Assembly: GCA_038532435.1 (NCBI GenBank)
Contig: JBCBAP010000031.1
Span: 1-39,641 of the forward strand
Length of the DNA: 39,641 bases
From: JBCBAP01 sp038532435
GTDB taxonomy: Bacteria > Pseudomonadota > Alphaproteobacteria > Rhodobacterales > Rhodobacteraceae
Reading direction: 5' to 3'
Shown: positions 1-10,100 of the stretch, one piece after another
Numbering within the stretch: position 1 is the stretch's first letter
Layout of the letters: the number at the start of each line of letters is the position of its first letter
Notes under the pieces: model-generated
The model's database searches: none
What the model saw: the letters and a program-made list of their open reading frames with translations, nothing else
What the model was told of the DNA's origin: nothing
Program-made: the position numbers and the translations under genes

Positions 1-346
1 CCTCGATCTTCCACTCGATGGGCAGGCCGTGGCAGTCCCAGCCGGGCACATAGCGGCTGTCCTGACCCATCATCTGCTGGGAGCGGACGACCATGTCCTT
101 CAGGATCTTGTTGAGCCCATGCCCGATGTGCAGATGCCCGTTGGCGTAGGGCGGGCCGTCATGGAGGATGAAGGAAGGGCGCCCCTCCTTTTCCCGCAGC
201 CGGTCGTAGACGCCGATCTCGGCCCAGCGGGAAAGCCAGTCCGGCTCCCGCTTGGGCAAACCTGCGCGCATGGGAAAGTCGGTCTCCGGCAGGAAAAGCG
301 TGTCTCGGTAGTCGGGCGTGTCGGCGCACATCGCAGGGGGTTCCAT
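1..346 (-). CDS. ileS: Isoleucyl-tRNA synthetase, N-terminal part (runs off the left edge)
   Basis: Charges tRNA-Ile with isoleucine in the cytoplasm (class I aminoacyl-tRNA synthetase). Reading leftward from the ATG at 346, about 115 residues are present. They include the class I signature HLHIGHG within a PPYANGHLHIGHGLNK context and the downstream PGWDCHGLPIEWK block, both typical of IleS. A second ATG at 331 gives a protein starting MCADTPDYRD, which resembles the start I recall for roseobacter IleS proteins; neither start has a convincing Shine-Dalgarno sequence, so 331 is a real alternative. The remainder of the gene lies outside the window. No frameshift is visible in the part present. 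Confidence 0.95.
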   Translation of the reverse strand, partial: MEPPAMCADTPDYRDTLFLPETDFPMRAGLPKREPDWLSRWAEIGVYDRLREKEGRPSFILHDGPPYANGHLHIGHGLNKILKDMVVRSQQMMGQDSRYVPGWDCHGLPIEWKIE

Positions 347-848
347 CGTTCTTTGGCAGGAAGAAATGGGGGCGGCGCGGGGTTCCATACGCCTTGGCCC
401 GGCGGCCCTGGGATCAGAGCGCCGGGCGGCTAATTCGAATAGTAACTGCCGGTTCCCGAAACATGCCCTCTCTTAGCCGGGCAACGGAACCCCGTCCAGC
501 CCCGGACGTGTGCGGCAGCCGCAGGAGCAGAGATCGGGCCAGGCGCCTGCATCGGCTTGCGGGATTTGCCCTGACGGGCGGTGGCCCCACCCACCCCCCT
601 CCCGCGCCTGGTGCTGTCGCAGGCACGCAGTGCGGACGGAAACGCATGCGGCCAGGTAAACCTCTCAATGCTCCCGTGCCGGTCGAGCACCCACACCCAC
701 GACTTCTCATGGCTTCAAATATCCCCGCCGGAGGCATTCGACCTTTGCAGGCAGCGTGCCGGTCGATCAGACGGAGACACGCCGCAAAGCACCCGGGAGG
801 GCGGGTGGGTGGGGTTCGGACAGGGCGGATGCCCTGGCCGAAATCGTC
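347..848. other. Intergenic region with G/C-rich inverted repeats, no gene recognised
   Basis: About 500 bp between the ileS start and the end of the first SDR gene. Short open frames here have no start signals or recognisable products. A G/C-rich segment around 585-604 (CCCCACCCACCC followed by CCCTCCCG) recurs in inverted orientation around 796-815 with one extra base. Between them, on the minus strand near 713-736, is a GCCTCCGGCGGGGATATTT-like string of a kind I recall as common between genes of Rhodobacteraceae; that is memory, not a search. The ileS promoter should lie near 347-450, but I cannot place its boxes. Confidence 0.5.
821..836 (-). terminator. Possible terminator hairpin after the SDR pair
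   Basis: A 6-bp perfect stem (CAGGGC / GCCCTG) with a 4-base loop lies 12 bp beyond the stop codon of the minus-strand SDR gene. No T-run follows on the minus strand, so it would be a weak or Rho-assisted terminator at best. Confidence 0.3.
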
Positions 849-1622
849 TCAGTAGGCGGTCGTCCCGCCATCGATGGCGATGGTCTGCCCGGTGGTGAAG
901 CTGTTCTCCGGGGACGCAGCCCACAGGATCGCCTGCACGACCTCCTCGCGTTCTGCGAGCCGCCGCATCGGAACGCCCCGCACAAGATAGGCCTCCGCCT
1001 CTGCCCGGTCCGGCGCGAGTGCAAGTGTTTCGTCGACCATGCCGGTGCGGGCAAAGGCGGGGCAGACCGCGTTGACCCTGATGCCCCTGCGGGCATTCTC
1101 GATCGCCGCACTTCTGGTCAGACCCACCACCCCGTGCTTGGCCGCGGCATAGGCGGATAGAGTTGGCGAGCCGATCAGCCCGGCGATGGAGGCCACGTTG
1201 ACGATCGCGCCACCCTTGCCCATCGTCTTGAACTGTCGCTGCATCTGTGGGATCTGGGCCTGCAGGGCCCACAGCACGCCGAGCAGATCGACCTCGACGA
1301 CTTTCCGCGCGAGCGCCTCGGGCACAGCCTCGAGCCGCAGAGGCGGGTGAACGATGCCCGCGTTGTTGACCGCGACATCGAGCCTGCCGAACCGTTCGGC
1401 AGCACGCGCCACGAGGGCCTTGTGATGGGCCGGATCCGCCGCATCGCCCGGCAAAACCTCTGCCCCGGGCACCAGTTCGGCGGTCTCGTTGAGCCCCGCC
1501 TCGTTCAGATCCGCCAGCACCAGCTGTGCACCGGCCTTGGAAAAGGCAATCGCCGCATCCCGCCCGAACCCCGCAGCGGCTCCGGTGATCAGAACGACGG
1601 CTCCCTCAAACCCCCCGCTCAT
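849..1622 (-). CDS. SDR family NAD(P)-dependent oxidoreductase
   Basis: 257-residue classical short-chain dehydrogenase, the usual family length. The cofactor-binding glycine motif TGAAAGFG is at residues 13-20, NNAG at 86-89, and the catalytic set Ser145, Tyr158 and Lys162 is intact (YAAAK). The acidic residue after the second beta strand (LADLN) suggests NAD(H) preference, which is inference. The ATG overlaps the TGA of the upstream SDR gene by 4 bp, so the two are probably co-transcribed and translationally coupled. The substrate cannot be deduced; cyclohexanol-type, 3-hydroxyacyl or sugar alcohols are all possible for this group. Confidence 0.9.
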   Translation of the reverse strand: MSGGFEGAVVLITGAAAGFGRDAAIAFSKAGAQLVLADLNEAGLNETAELVPGAEVLPGDAADPAHHKALVARAAERFGRLDVAVNNAGIVHPPLRLEAVPEALARKVVEVDLLGVLWALQAQIPQMQRQFKTMGKGGAIVNVASIAGLIGSPTLSAYAAAKHGVVGLTRSAAIENARRGIRVNAVCPAFARTGMVDETLALAPDRAEAEAYLVRGVPMRRLAEREEVVQAILWAASPENSFTTGQTIAIDGGTTAY

Positions 1623-2443
1623 GTCAGCGCATTCGCAAAGAGGTTGCCCGGCGCCTTCGCCGCCATACCCCCGTCGAGGGGCAGGATCGCGCCGGAGACG
1701 TAGGAGCCCGCGCGCGAGCAGAGGAACAGCGCCGCCCCGGCCATGTCATCGGCCCGGCCGATGCGCCCGATGGGAATGCCTGCCGCGACTTTTGCTGCCG
1801 TCTCCTCTCGCCCGGTCGCAAACGCGGTCATCTTCGATTTGAACGGGCCGGGGGCGAAGGCATTACACGTGATCCGATCACTCGCAAACTCGCTCGCGAA
1901 GACCCGGGTCATGTGGTGCACCGCGGCCTTCGACATGGTGTAGCTGTAGGCGCCCTCGGCGAGGGGGACGGTGCCCATCACCGATCCGATATTGAGGATG
2001 CGGGCCGGGTCATCGTCACTGGCCGCTGCACGGAGAAGCGGCAGCACCTCCCGCGTGAGCGTGAACATCGCGGCCACGTTCACGTTCATCACACGATGCC
2101 ACTGCTCAACCGGAAAGGTCTCGATCGGCTCGCCCCAGCTAATGCCAGCATTATTCACAAGGATGTGGAGCGTGTCGGTCCGCTCCTTCACTTCACTGGC
2201 GAGGGCCGCGAGACCTTCGGGAGAGGAGACGTCCCCGCCGAAACCCTCTGCCGCTCCCGGCGCTCCCAGCGCGTTGAGTTCCGCCGCGACCGCCTCGCAC
2301 GCGTCCGCCTTGCGGCTTGCGATGAGAACGCGGGCGCCGCCCTGCACCAGACCCTCCGCGATCATGCGTCCGATGCCGGTGGCACCGCCGGTTACCAAGG
2401 CGGTCTTGCCCGCGACCCCGAACAGGTCGGTCATGTAGGTCAT
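1619..2443 (-). CDS. RhlG/FabG-like 3-oxoacyl reductase (SDR family)
   Basis: 274-residue classical SDR. The cofactor motif TGGATGIG lies at residues 18-25, NNAG at 97-100, and the catalytic Ser154, Tyr168 and Lys172 are present. The stretch around NNAGISWGEPIETFP and the INIGSV-like strand resemble the RhlG branch of beta-ketoacyl reductases. The basic residue in the IASRK segment suggests NADPH use (inference). The open frame extends 40 codons further upstream, but the ATG at 2443 is preceded by GGGGAG with 7-base spacing, so I start there. It leads the two-gene SDR operon and is divergent from the medium-chain reductase gene at 2584. A fatty-acyl or hydroxyacyl substrate is plausible but unproven. 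Confidence 0.88.
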   Translation of the reverse strand: MTYMTDLFGVAGKTALVTGGATGIGRMIAEGLVQGGARVLIASRKADACEAVAAELNALGAPGAAEGFGGDVSSPEGLAALASEVKERTDTLHILVNNAGISWGEPIETFPVEQWHRVMNVNVAAMFTLTREVLPLLRAAASDDDPARILNIGSVMGTVPLAEGAYSYTMSKAAVHHMTRVFASEFASDRITCNAFAPGPFKSKMTAFATGREETAAKVAAGIPIGRIGRADDMAGAALFLCSRAGSYVSGAILPLDGGMAAKAPGNLFANALT

Positions 2444-2583
2444 GCGATCTCTCCCCTTCCGCGGGCGCAACGTCAGCCGCAAACGCCCCTTGATTGTTGC
2501 CGCGAGTTTGGCCGCAATGAGCCCAAGCCGTAAAGCACCGCGCCCGTTGACGTGGCGTGACACCCCTTGGAGGAGGACCCCCG
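2444..2583. promoter_or_regulatory. Divergent promoter region between the SDR operon and the MDR gene
   Basis: This 140-bp spacer separates two divergently transcribed oxidoreductase units, so promoters for both must lie here or overlap the 5' ends. A strong Shine-Dalgarno sequence (GGAGGAGG) lies at about 2569-2577 for the plus-strand gene. I could not assign -35/-10 boxes with confidence. Confidence 0.45.
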
Positions 2584-3597
2584 ATGACCGTTCCCAGCGA
2601 GATGACCGCCCTGATCCAGCTCCACGAGGGGTACTCCGGCAGCCGCGAGGGGCCCGCGATCGAAAGCCTGGACCCCTACCTCCGGTTCGGCACGACGGCG
2701 GTTCCCACGCCGGGGGACGGTCAGGTGCTCATCAAGGTCGGGCTCGCGGGCGTGAACCCGTCGGATCTGCACTTCATCAAGGGCGAGTATGGCCAGCCCC
2801 GGGTGAAGGATGCCCCGGCGGGGTTTGAGGGGGTCGGCGAAGTTGTCGCGGGGGAAACCCCGTTCAAGGGCATGCGGGTGAGCTTCGCCACGCTTGGCAC
2901 CTGGGCGGAATACGTGCTCGCGGACGCGGCCAGCCTCATCCCCTGCAGGCCGGATCTCGCGGACACTGACGCTGCCGCTCAGATCGTCAATCCGATCACC
3001 GCGATGGCCATGTTCGATCTGGTGCGCAAGAGCGGAGGCGAGAGCTTCATCCTGAACGCAGCGGGCTCCCAACTCGGCAAGCTGCTGATCGCCCTGGGGC
3101 GCGACGAGGGGATCAAGCCGATCGCCGTCGTGCGCCGATCGGAGCAGGTGGAGGCGTTGAAAGCGCTCGGCGCGGCGGAGGTGCTCGTGACCTCCGATCC
3201 GGCCATGGCGGAGGCCGTCCCAGGCGTCATGCGCGCCCTCAAGCCCCGTATCCTGCTCGACGCGGTCGGGGATCAGGCGACCGCAGACCTCTTCTTTTCC
3301 ATGCCGAACCGGGCGACGTGGGTGAACTACGGCAAGCTGTCGACGGAGCCGCCGCAACTGACCCAGCTCGGCCAGCTGATCTTCCAGCACAAGACGATCA
3401 CCGGGTTCTGGCTGACCCGCTGGTTCCAAGAGACACCAAAGGAGGAGATCGCCAAGGTGATCGCGGAGGTTCAGGAACGGTTCGTGACCGGCAAATGGAC
3501 CACGGACGTGAACGCGGTCGTGCCCCTTGCGGACGCGATGGCGGAACTTCCCAAAGCGCTCAAGCGCACGGACGGAAAAGTTTTCATCAAGCCCTGA
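2584..3597 (+). CDS. Zinc-independent medium-chain reductase (quinone / enoyl reductase-like)
   Basis: 337-residue MDR superfamily protein. The N-terminal GroES-like domain carries NPSDLHFIKGEYG (residues 58-70), which matches the catalytic segment of trans-2-enoyl-CoA/ACP reductases and related quinone oxidoreductases, with the conserved Tyr at 69. The Rossmann part contains NAAGSQLGKLLI, where the family has a nucleotide-binding glycine motif. Cysteine/histidine zinc ligands are not apparent. I start at the ATG at 2584 because GGAGGAGG lies just upstream; the frame is open 9 codons earlier. It is divergent from the SDR operon, so the three enzymes may share a lipid or carbonyl pathway, which is inference. 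Confidence 0.85.
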   Translation: MTVPSEMTALIQLHEGYSGSREGPAIESLDPYLRFGTTAVPTPGDGQVLIKVGLAGVNPSDLHFIKGEYGQPRVKDAPAGFEGVGEVVAGETPFKGMRVSFATLGTWAEYVLADAASLIPCRPDLADTDAAAQIVNPITAMAMFDLVRKSGGESFILNAAGSQLGKLLIALGRDEGIKPIAVVRRSEQVEALKALGAAEVLVTSDPAMAEAVPGVMRALKPRILLDAVGDQATADLFFSMPNRATWVNYGKLSTEPPQLTQLGQLIFQHKTITGFWLTRWFQETPKEEIAKVIAEVQERFVTGKWTTDVNAVVPLADAMAELPKALKRTDGKVFIKP

Positions 3598-3623
3598 TTG
3601 CGGCTCGACCGGGGGGGCGGGGA

Positions 3624-4490
3624 CTACGTCGTCACCCGCTCCCGCCAGAATGTATAGAGCCCGGCCCCGACGATGATCGTGGCCCCGGCGGCGGTGAGCG
3701 GATCCACAACCTCTCCGAAGACGGTCACACCGATGAGAGAGGCGAAGACGAGCTGGAAGTAGGCGAAGGGCTGGACGGACGACGCCTCCGCCGCCTCATA
3801 GGCCTTGATCAGCAGGAAGTGACCGAGCGCCCCGGTGATGCAGAGCGCCAGCATCCAGAGCGAGTCGCCCCCCGTCATCGGTTCCCAAAAAAACGGACCT
3901 ACAAGAGAGATCGCGACCGCACCCGAGACACCGGTCCAGAAAAAGCTGGTCTCCGCCGTGTCCTTACGCGCGGCGAACCGGGTCAGAAGGCCGTAGACGG
4001 CAAACATCAGCGCAGAGGCGACGGCGACAAGCGCTTCGGGGCTGAAGACCCGCAGGCCCGGCCGGATGATCAGCAGCACGCCGACGAAGCCGACTGCGAT
4101 CGCCGCCCAGCGCCGCCAGCCGACCCGTTCCCCGAGGATCGGGCCGGAAAGGGCCGCGATGAGAAGCGGATAGGCTGCGAAAATCGCGTGGCTCTCCACC
4201 AGACCGAGCAGCGTAAAGGCCAGCACCATCACGCAGATCTCGGCAACAAGCAGCACACCCCGGAAGATCTGAAGCGCCGGTTGCTCCGTTCGCGCGACTG
4301 CTCCGATCCCTCCGGGCCGACGGCTCGACACCGCTAGGACGAACGCCGCGAAGAACCAGTAGCGCAGCATGACCACGACGATGACGTTGTATTCGGCCGC
4401 CAGATGGCGCGAGATCCCGTCCTGTGCTGCGAACACAAGCGTCGTCGCGAGCATGAGCGCGATGCCACGCCGTGGATCTGATTGCTGCAT
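3624..4490 (-). CDS. EamA/DMT family inner-membrane transporter
   Basis: 288-residue, strongly hydrophobic protein with about ten predicted membrane segments arranged as two EamA repeats, the standard drug/metabolite transporter layout and length. The repeat boundary falls near LLIIRPG, a signature seen at the end of the first EamA domain in many family members. The substrate is unknown; family members export amino acids, nucleosides or other metabolites. The ATG at 4490 is chosen over one 22 codons upstream because the extra residues are polar and not membrane-like and would overlap the divergent rluA-like gene; GAAGG lies upstream at a somewhat long spacing. It is convergent with the MDR gene, with 26 bp between the stops. 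Confidence 0.87.
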   Translation of the reverse strand: MQQSDPRRGIALMLATTLVFAAQDGISRHLAAEYNVIVVVMLRYWFFAAFVLAVSSRRPGGIGAVARTEQPALQIFRGVLLVAEICVMVLAFTLLGLVESHAIFAAYPLLIAALSGPILGERVGWRRWAAIAVGFVGVLLIIRPGLRVFSPEALVAVASALMFAVYGLLTRFAARKDTAETSFFWTGVSGAVAISLVGPFFWEPMTGGDSLWMLALCITGALGHFLLIKAYEAAEASSVQPFAYFQLVFASLIGVTVFGEVVDPLTAAGATIIVGAGLYTFWRERVTT

Positions 4491-4533
4491 GGATGTTGGC
4501 CTTCGACCGGGTACTCCGGTAATAGGCGCGGGC

Positions 4534-5246
4534 ATGGAGCATGCCGTCAATATCAAACCGCCGCCGCTGACGGACTATGCGCCGCCGACAATGCCGCTGC
4601 GTGTCCTACACGAGGATGCGAGCCTCCTCCTTGTCGACAAACCCGCGGGACTTCTGTCCGTTCCGGGAAAAGCGGCGGAGCATTGGGACTGTCTGGAGCA
4701 TCGGATGGCAGCGGCCTACCGGGGTGCACGCCTGATTCACCGGCTCGACATGGACACGTCCGGGATCATGGTGTTCGCCCGCAGTGCGCTCGCCCAGCGT
4801 CACGTGAACTGGCAGTTCGAAAGGCGGCAGGTGCGCAAGAGCTACCTGGCGCGGGTCGGCGGGGTGGTTGTGGAAGATGCGGGGCGCATCGACCTGCCGC
4901 TCCGGTGCGACTGGCCGAACCGGCCTCTCCAGATGGTCTGCGCGGAGAGGGGCAAGCCTTCGGTGACGGACTGGGCGGTGCTGCGCAGGGACGCGGACAC
5001 GACGCTCATGCGCCTTTTCCCCCAGACGGGACGGAGCCATCAGCTCCGTGTCCATCTGCGCGCAATAGGACACACGATACTTGGCGACCGGTTCTATGGC
5101 GGCGCACCGGCAGCGCGCCTGATGCTTCATGCGGAAACGCTCGAACTGCGCCACCCGGAGGGAGGCGCGTGGCACAGGTTCCATGCGCCCTGCCCATTCG
5201 AGGAGACTGTGCCCGAGGGATCGGTGCGACCGCTGGAGGACGAAGG

Positions 5247-5250
<4 letters not shown>
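4534..5250 (+). CDS. RluA-family pseudouridine synthase, short form
   Basis: 238-residue pseudouridine synthase. It shows the RluA motif HRLDMDTSG with the catalytic aspartate at position 72, an early LLVDKPAGLLSVPG motif and the late GRSHQLRVHL motif. There is no N-terminal S4 domain, and the length is close to that of E. coli RluA, which modifies 23S rRNA U746 and tRNA U32, so that type of target is likely but not proven. I start at the ATG at 4534; longer starts would read into the divergent permease gene. Its TAG stop at 5248-5250 overlaps the stop codon of the convergent DUF4157 gene. Confidence 0.88.
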
Positions 5251-5990
<740 letters not shown>

Positions 5991-6134
5991 CGACGGCGAG
6001 CCCTTTCTGGCGCGGATCAAGAATTGACCGGCGCACCCATCGAACAGTTTGCCTGCTCCATCCCATCGTGGCAAGGATTGACGATCTAAAGTGGTGAACT
6101 GAGACGTCTTGATGCGCGTTCAGGTTGTGATTTC
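5991..6134. promoter_or_regulatory. Divergent promoter region between the DUF4157 and lipoprotein genes
   Basis: A 144-bp spacer between two divergent genes at the left end of the eCIS locus. A TTGACG string at 6078-6083 could be a plus-strand -35 box, but no good -10 box follows at the normal distance, so I only note it. Confidence 0.35.
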
Positions 6135-7028
6135 ATGGAGTTGACCCCGTTCATACGGGCCGTTGCGCTCTTACCTTGCGGCCTCGTGATTGCCGGATGC
6201 AGTTCGCTGCCCGGCCTCTACACGGCCGCGAAAGATGCGGTCGTCGAGGAGTTCAACGCCTGCAAGGTCGCCGACGCGGGGCGGTTCGTGATCACGGGAG
6301 CGGCGTTGGAGACCGACACGGCGAGCGGTGAGGTCAGCGTCGCGAACGCCTCCGGCCGGATCGCGCCGGAAGGGACGTTGACGCGGATCTTCCTCGGCCT
6401 CACGGCCCTCGACGCGACAGTAGGCGCGGACGGCTTCACCACCGCGCAGGGCGTGTCCGGCGCGCCTGTCGCAGGTGTGACGAGCACGGTGGCCGGCCTC
6501 AATGCATACGGCCTGACCTTTCCGTCCGGCGACGCGCGGTCTGCTGCGTCCCTCGTGCTCGGCGTGCCCTCCGCGGGAACGGCGCTGCCCACCACGGGGC
6601 AGGCACTCTTCTCCGGCCCCATCGCCCTCGACTTCGCACTCTCGGGGGCCGACACGGTGACGGCGACGGGACTGATCACCGTGACGGCAAGCTACGCGTC
6701 CCAGCAGATCTCCGCCCAGGTCACGGATCTGAAGATGTCCTCCGGCACCGCCCCGTTTGCGGAGCTTGAGTGGATCGGCCTTGCCCCGTGCAACACCCGG
6801 GTCGGGAGTGCCGGGCGGGGAACGGTGCAGGCCAAGGCCGAGAGCGGCCGGGTGATCACGCTGGTCGGGGCAAGCACGGCTTCCCCCACCGGCACGGCGA
6901 TTCTCGACGGCGCGTTCTACGGGCTGCAAAACGAGACCGCAGCCCCCCGGGCCGTGGGCGGGGTTCTGCTTATGTCCGGCGATCAGGGCACTGTGTCGGG
7001 CATTTTCCTCGCTGATCTGAAAAAGTGA
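6135..7028 (+). CDS. Lipoprotein with TbpB-like beta-barrel signature
   Basis: 297 residues. The N-terminus has a signal peptide ending in the lipobox VIAGC (Cys22), so it should be lipidated and exported, probably to the outer membrane or surface. The body is rich in Gly, Ala, Thr and Ser and of beta-strand character. The C-terminus (DGAFYGLQNETAAPRAVGG, then a closing GTVSGIFLADLKK) matches the end of transferrin-binding-protein-B-like barrels, where the family has a GxFYG...AxxxGG...GxFGA pattern. Two cysteines (Cys43 and that in APCNT) could form a disulfide. No metal or haem ligand set can be assigned. It lies immediately upstream of the baseplate operon on the same strand; whether it is an eCIS component or a bystander is unknown. 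Confidence 0.75.
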   Translation: MELTPFIRAVALLPCGLVIAGCSSLPGLYTAAKDAVVEEFNACKVADAGRFVITGAALETDTASGEVSVANASGRIAPEGTLTRIFLGLTALDATVGADGFTTAQGVSGAPVAGVTSTVAGLNAYGLTFPSGDARSAASLVLGVPSAGTALPTTGQALFSGPIALDFALSGADTVTATGLITVTASYASQQISAQVTDLKMSSGTAPFAELEWIGLAPCNTRVGSAGRGTVQAKAESGRVITLVGASTASPTGTAILDGAFYGLQNETAAPRAVGGVLLMSGDQGTVSGIFLADLKK

Positions 7029-7183
7029 GCGGAACCAGACAGTTCACCCTTGCCAGCACGGAGCCGCTTGGGCACGTTATACCTTAAGTTGCGCACGCGA
7101 TGCGCGGCTTTCGCTCCGGTAAAGTCTCCTTCTGTTCCCGGCAGCACACAAGTGATCCGGTGGAGTACCTACGATGCGTGGCC

Positions 7184-10100
7184 ATGCGTACTGAGATCGC
7201 AGACTGGAGCGCGCTTCACGTAAGCGACGGGCAGGCACAGGAAAACCGGCCATTGCCCGCGCTGTCTCCGGACTGGATTCGGCCTCAGGAAAGAACGCTC
7301 GCGGACTGGATCTCCCTAGTTGCCACGCTGTCGAGACATGTCAGGTTCGGCGGGCGTGAGGCGGGGGGGCGAAGCTGGCGCCGTCTCTTTGATTCCGATC
7401 CTCTCACCATGATGGCTGAGATCCTGGCCTTCCGCCCGGATGAGGCGCTGACGGAGTTCCTGACGGTCCTCGACCGGACACCGCTTGACGCGGCGGAGCA
7501 TATCGCCCGCCTCTCCGACGAGGTGGACCGCTGGGTCAACGCCCTGCATCGGGCGGACATCGCAGCGGTGGATACGCAGATCCACCAGCTCGGCGCTGCG
7601 GAGGCGGAAGCAACCCTTGGCATTCGCATCGCCCCCGGACGGGCCCGCGCGCTTTCCGCGGTCGGAGTGTCGACGACAGAGGCCGACACGCCAGTCGGAG
7701 CCGCCCGGGCCGCCCGGGACAAGCTCGTCGCCGACTTCGAGGATCTGCTGAGCGTCATCGCCCAACTGCGTCCGACCGTGGAGGTCGCGTTTTCGGAGCG
7801 GGTGTCATCGGGAACGCTCGATCCGACGCTCGGCCTGCTGGTCGCGCAGATGCAGGTGATGGAGCGCGTTGCGGAGGATGCGAACCGCTTCACCGCCCGG
7901 CACACGAAATTCTACCTCTCGGACATCATCGGTCAGGAGCCGATCCCGGCGCGGCACCCGGACATACTGCTTCACGTCGCGCCCGCGCCAACGCCGGTGG
8001 ACCTGCCCGCGGGTACGAGCCTTGCGCTGCGCACCGCAGACGGGCCCGTCCTCGGATCCTTTGTCACCCGCCGGGACGTGCGGATCGCGCCGATCGAGGT
8101 GCTCGACGCCCGCACCATCCGCTTCGAGCGGGATCACGACATTTCTCCGCAGGCGGGGCTGGGGTTCGTGACCGGCATTCGGGCCTCCGAAACGCCGCTC
8201 GAGGCTGTCGCGCGCGCGCGCCCCCTCTTCGCGGCGGACACGCGCGCGCCTTTCCGCATGGGGTTGCGCATATCCCACCCGATCTTCGCCCTCTCCGAAG
8301 GCACCCGCCGGATCGAGGTGCAGATCGACATGTCGCGGAAGGAAGGCGTCGTCTCCCCGGTCGCGACGCCGGTCCTGCGTGGAGAGGCCAAAGGCGCGGG
8401 TGATCCGCGCGCGGCTGAGCTTTCCCGCATCCTGAGCGCCGATCCGGGCCTGAGCGCGGTCTTCAGTTTCAGCGACCAGAATGCCGTGCTCGAGGAGATC
8501 ATGGGCTGGATCGACGCGCTTCCGCTGGACAACGCACGGGATCCGCTCATCGACCAGACCTACCATGCCTGCCTGCGCAACCTCCGCACGGAGGAGCAGT
8601 TGCGCGAGGTTTGCGGACGGATCGTCACGCGCACGCTCGTGGAGGGCACGCCCTGGCCCGCACTCGATTACGCCGATGCGCTGCGCAAGCGGCTCGACAG
8701 CGATCTGATGGCCGACGAGGTCTCCACGAAGATCAAGGAGCGCATCCTCGGCTGGAACAGGCTCGACGTGTTCCAGAACCTGCTGGGGGACGCGTTCGAG
8801 CTCACCCTGACCGGGGACAAGGGCGCGACGGTGCGCCCGATCTGTCGGGTGGCTCCAAACCGGTCGGGGCCGGGTCTGACCTTCACGCTCGACGTGGATC
8901 CGTCCGATCCCGCGTTGACCCCGCCTGAGGGGGGCACAGCGCCGGAGCTGATCATCCGGATCGCACCGCGCGGCGGGTTCTGCCCGCTGTCGGTCTTCGA
9001 GGCGTTTCGCATCGACCGTATCCGCCTGGGAGCACGCGTCCACGGGCTCACAGCGCTCAAGGGGTTCACGGACGAAGGGCCGGTCAATGTGGGCCAGCCG
9101 TTTCCGCCCTTCGGCGTGCGTCCGAGGGACGGGGCAAGTTTCCTCGTCGGGGCACCGGAGCTGTCCGGGAAAACCATTTGCGACGTGGCGCTCAACATCA
9201 CCTGGGGCGACCTGCCGGAGAAGCCCGGAGGCTTTGCCACCTACTACGCGCCCTACGGCAATGACGCGCCGGTACCGGATCCCAAAGTGCAGCTCGACTA
9301 CCGCGCCGCGGACGGGTGGAAGCCTCTCTCGCACGCTCCCGTTCCCATGATCGCGGAGAACCCCCGCGATGGCGTGCTGCTGCCGGAGGCCCGGTTTGCC
9401 GCATCGGTGCCTGGTCAGGGTGCTGCGGCAGAGGGGGGCGATGCGGTGGAGGAGTTTCGCCAGCGGCGCACGATCCGGGCCGGGGCCGTGCGGGTCACGC
9501 TGAGCGGATCGGAGGGCGGATTTGCCCACGCGCTCTATCCCGCCGCACTGGCAGAATCGATCCGCCCGCGCCTCCTGCGCCTGCGGGCGCGCCCGATCCC
9601 GCCGCAACCCTTCGTTCCGCAGATCACGGACGTGTCGCTCGACTACACCGCACGGGCGGATATTCTTCTCGATGATCCGGACAGCGCGGTGAAGGGCGAA
9701 CGGGTGGATCAGCTCTCCCCCTTCGGCACCCAGGAGCTTTACCCCGCGCGCACCCGGCGCGATGTCGGCCTCTTTCCGGAACGCCTCGCGGACGGCATCC
9801 TGATGCTCAACCTGCCCGCCCGCGCGACGGAGGGGCCGATCTCGCTTCTTTTCGATCTGGCGGAAGGCAGTCACGAGCGGCTCTCCTTCGCGCCCGAGCC
9901 GATCACATGGTACCGCCTCACATCCCGGGGCTGGCAGGCGTTTCCGAACTGGGCGATCGCGGCGGACTCGACCGACGGGCTCATGCGGTCAGGCATCGTG
10001 TCGCTCGAGGTGCCACGGGACGCCGTCGAGGGCAGCAGCGAGGTGCCCGGGCCCGGCATCTGGATTGCGGCGACCGCCAGCGGGCGCCTGAACGATTTCC

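Noticed and set aside
347..848. tRNA or small RNA gene between ileS and the SDR gene
   Set aside because: No cloverleaf or TPsiC-like sequence was found; only G/C-rich inverted repeats are visible.
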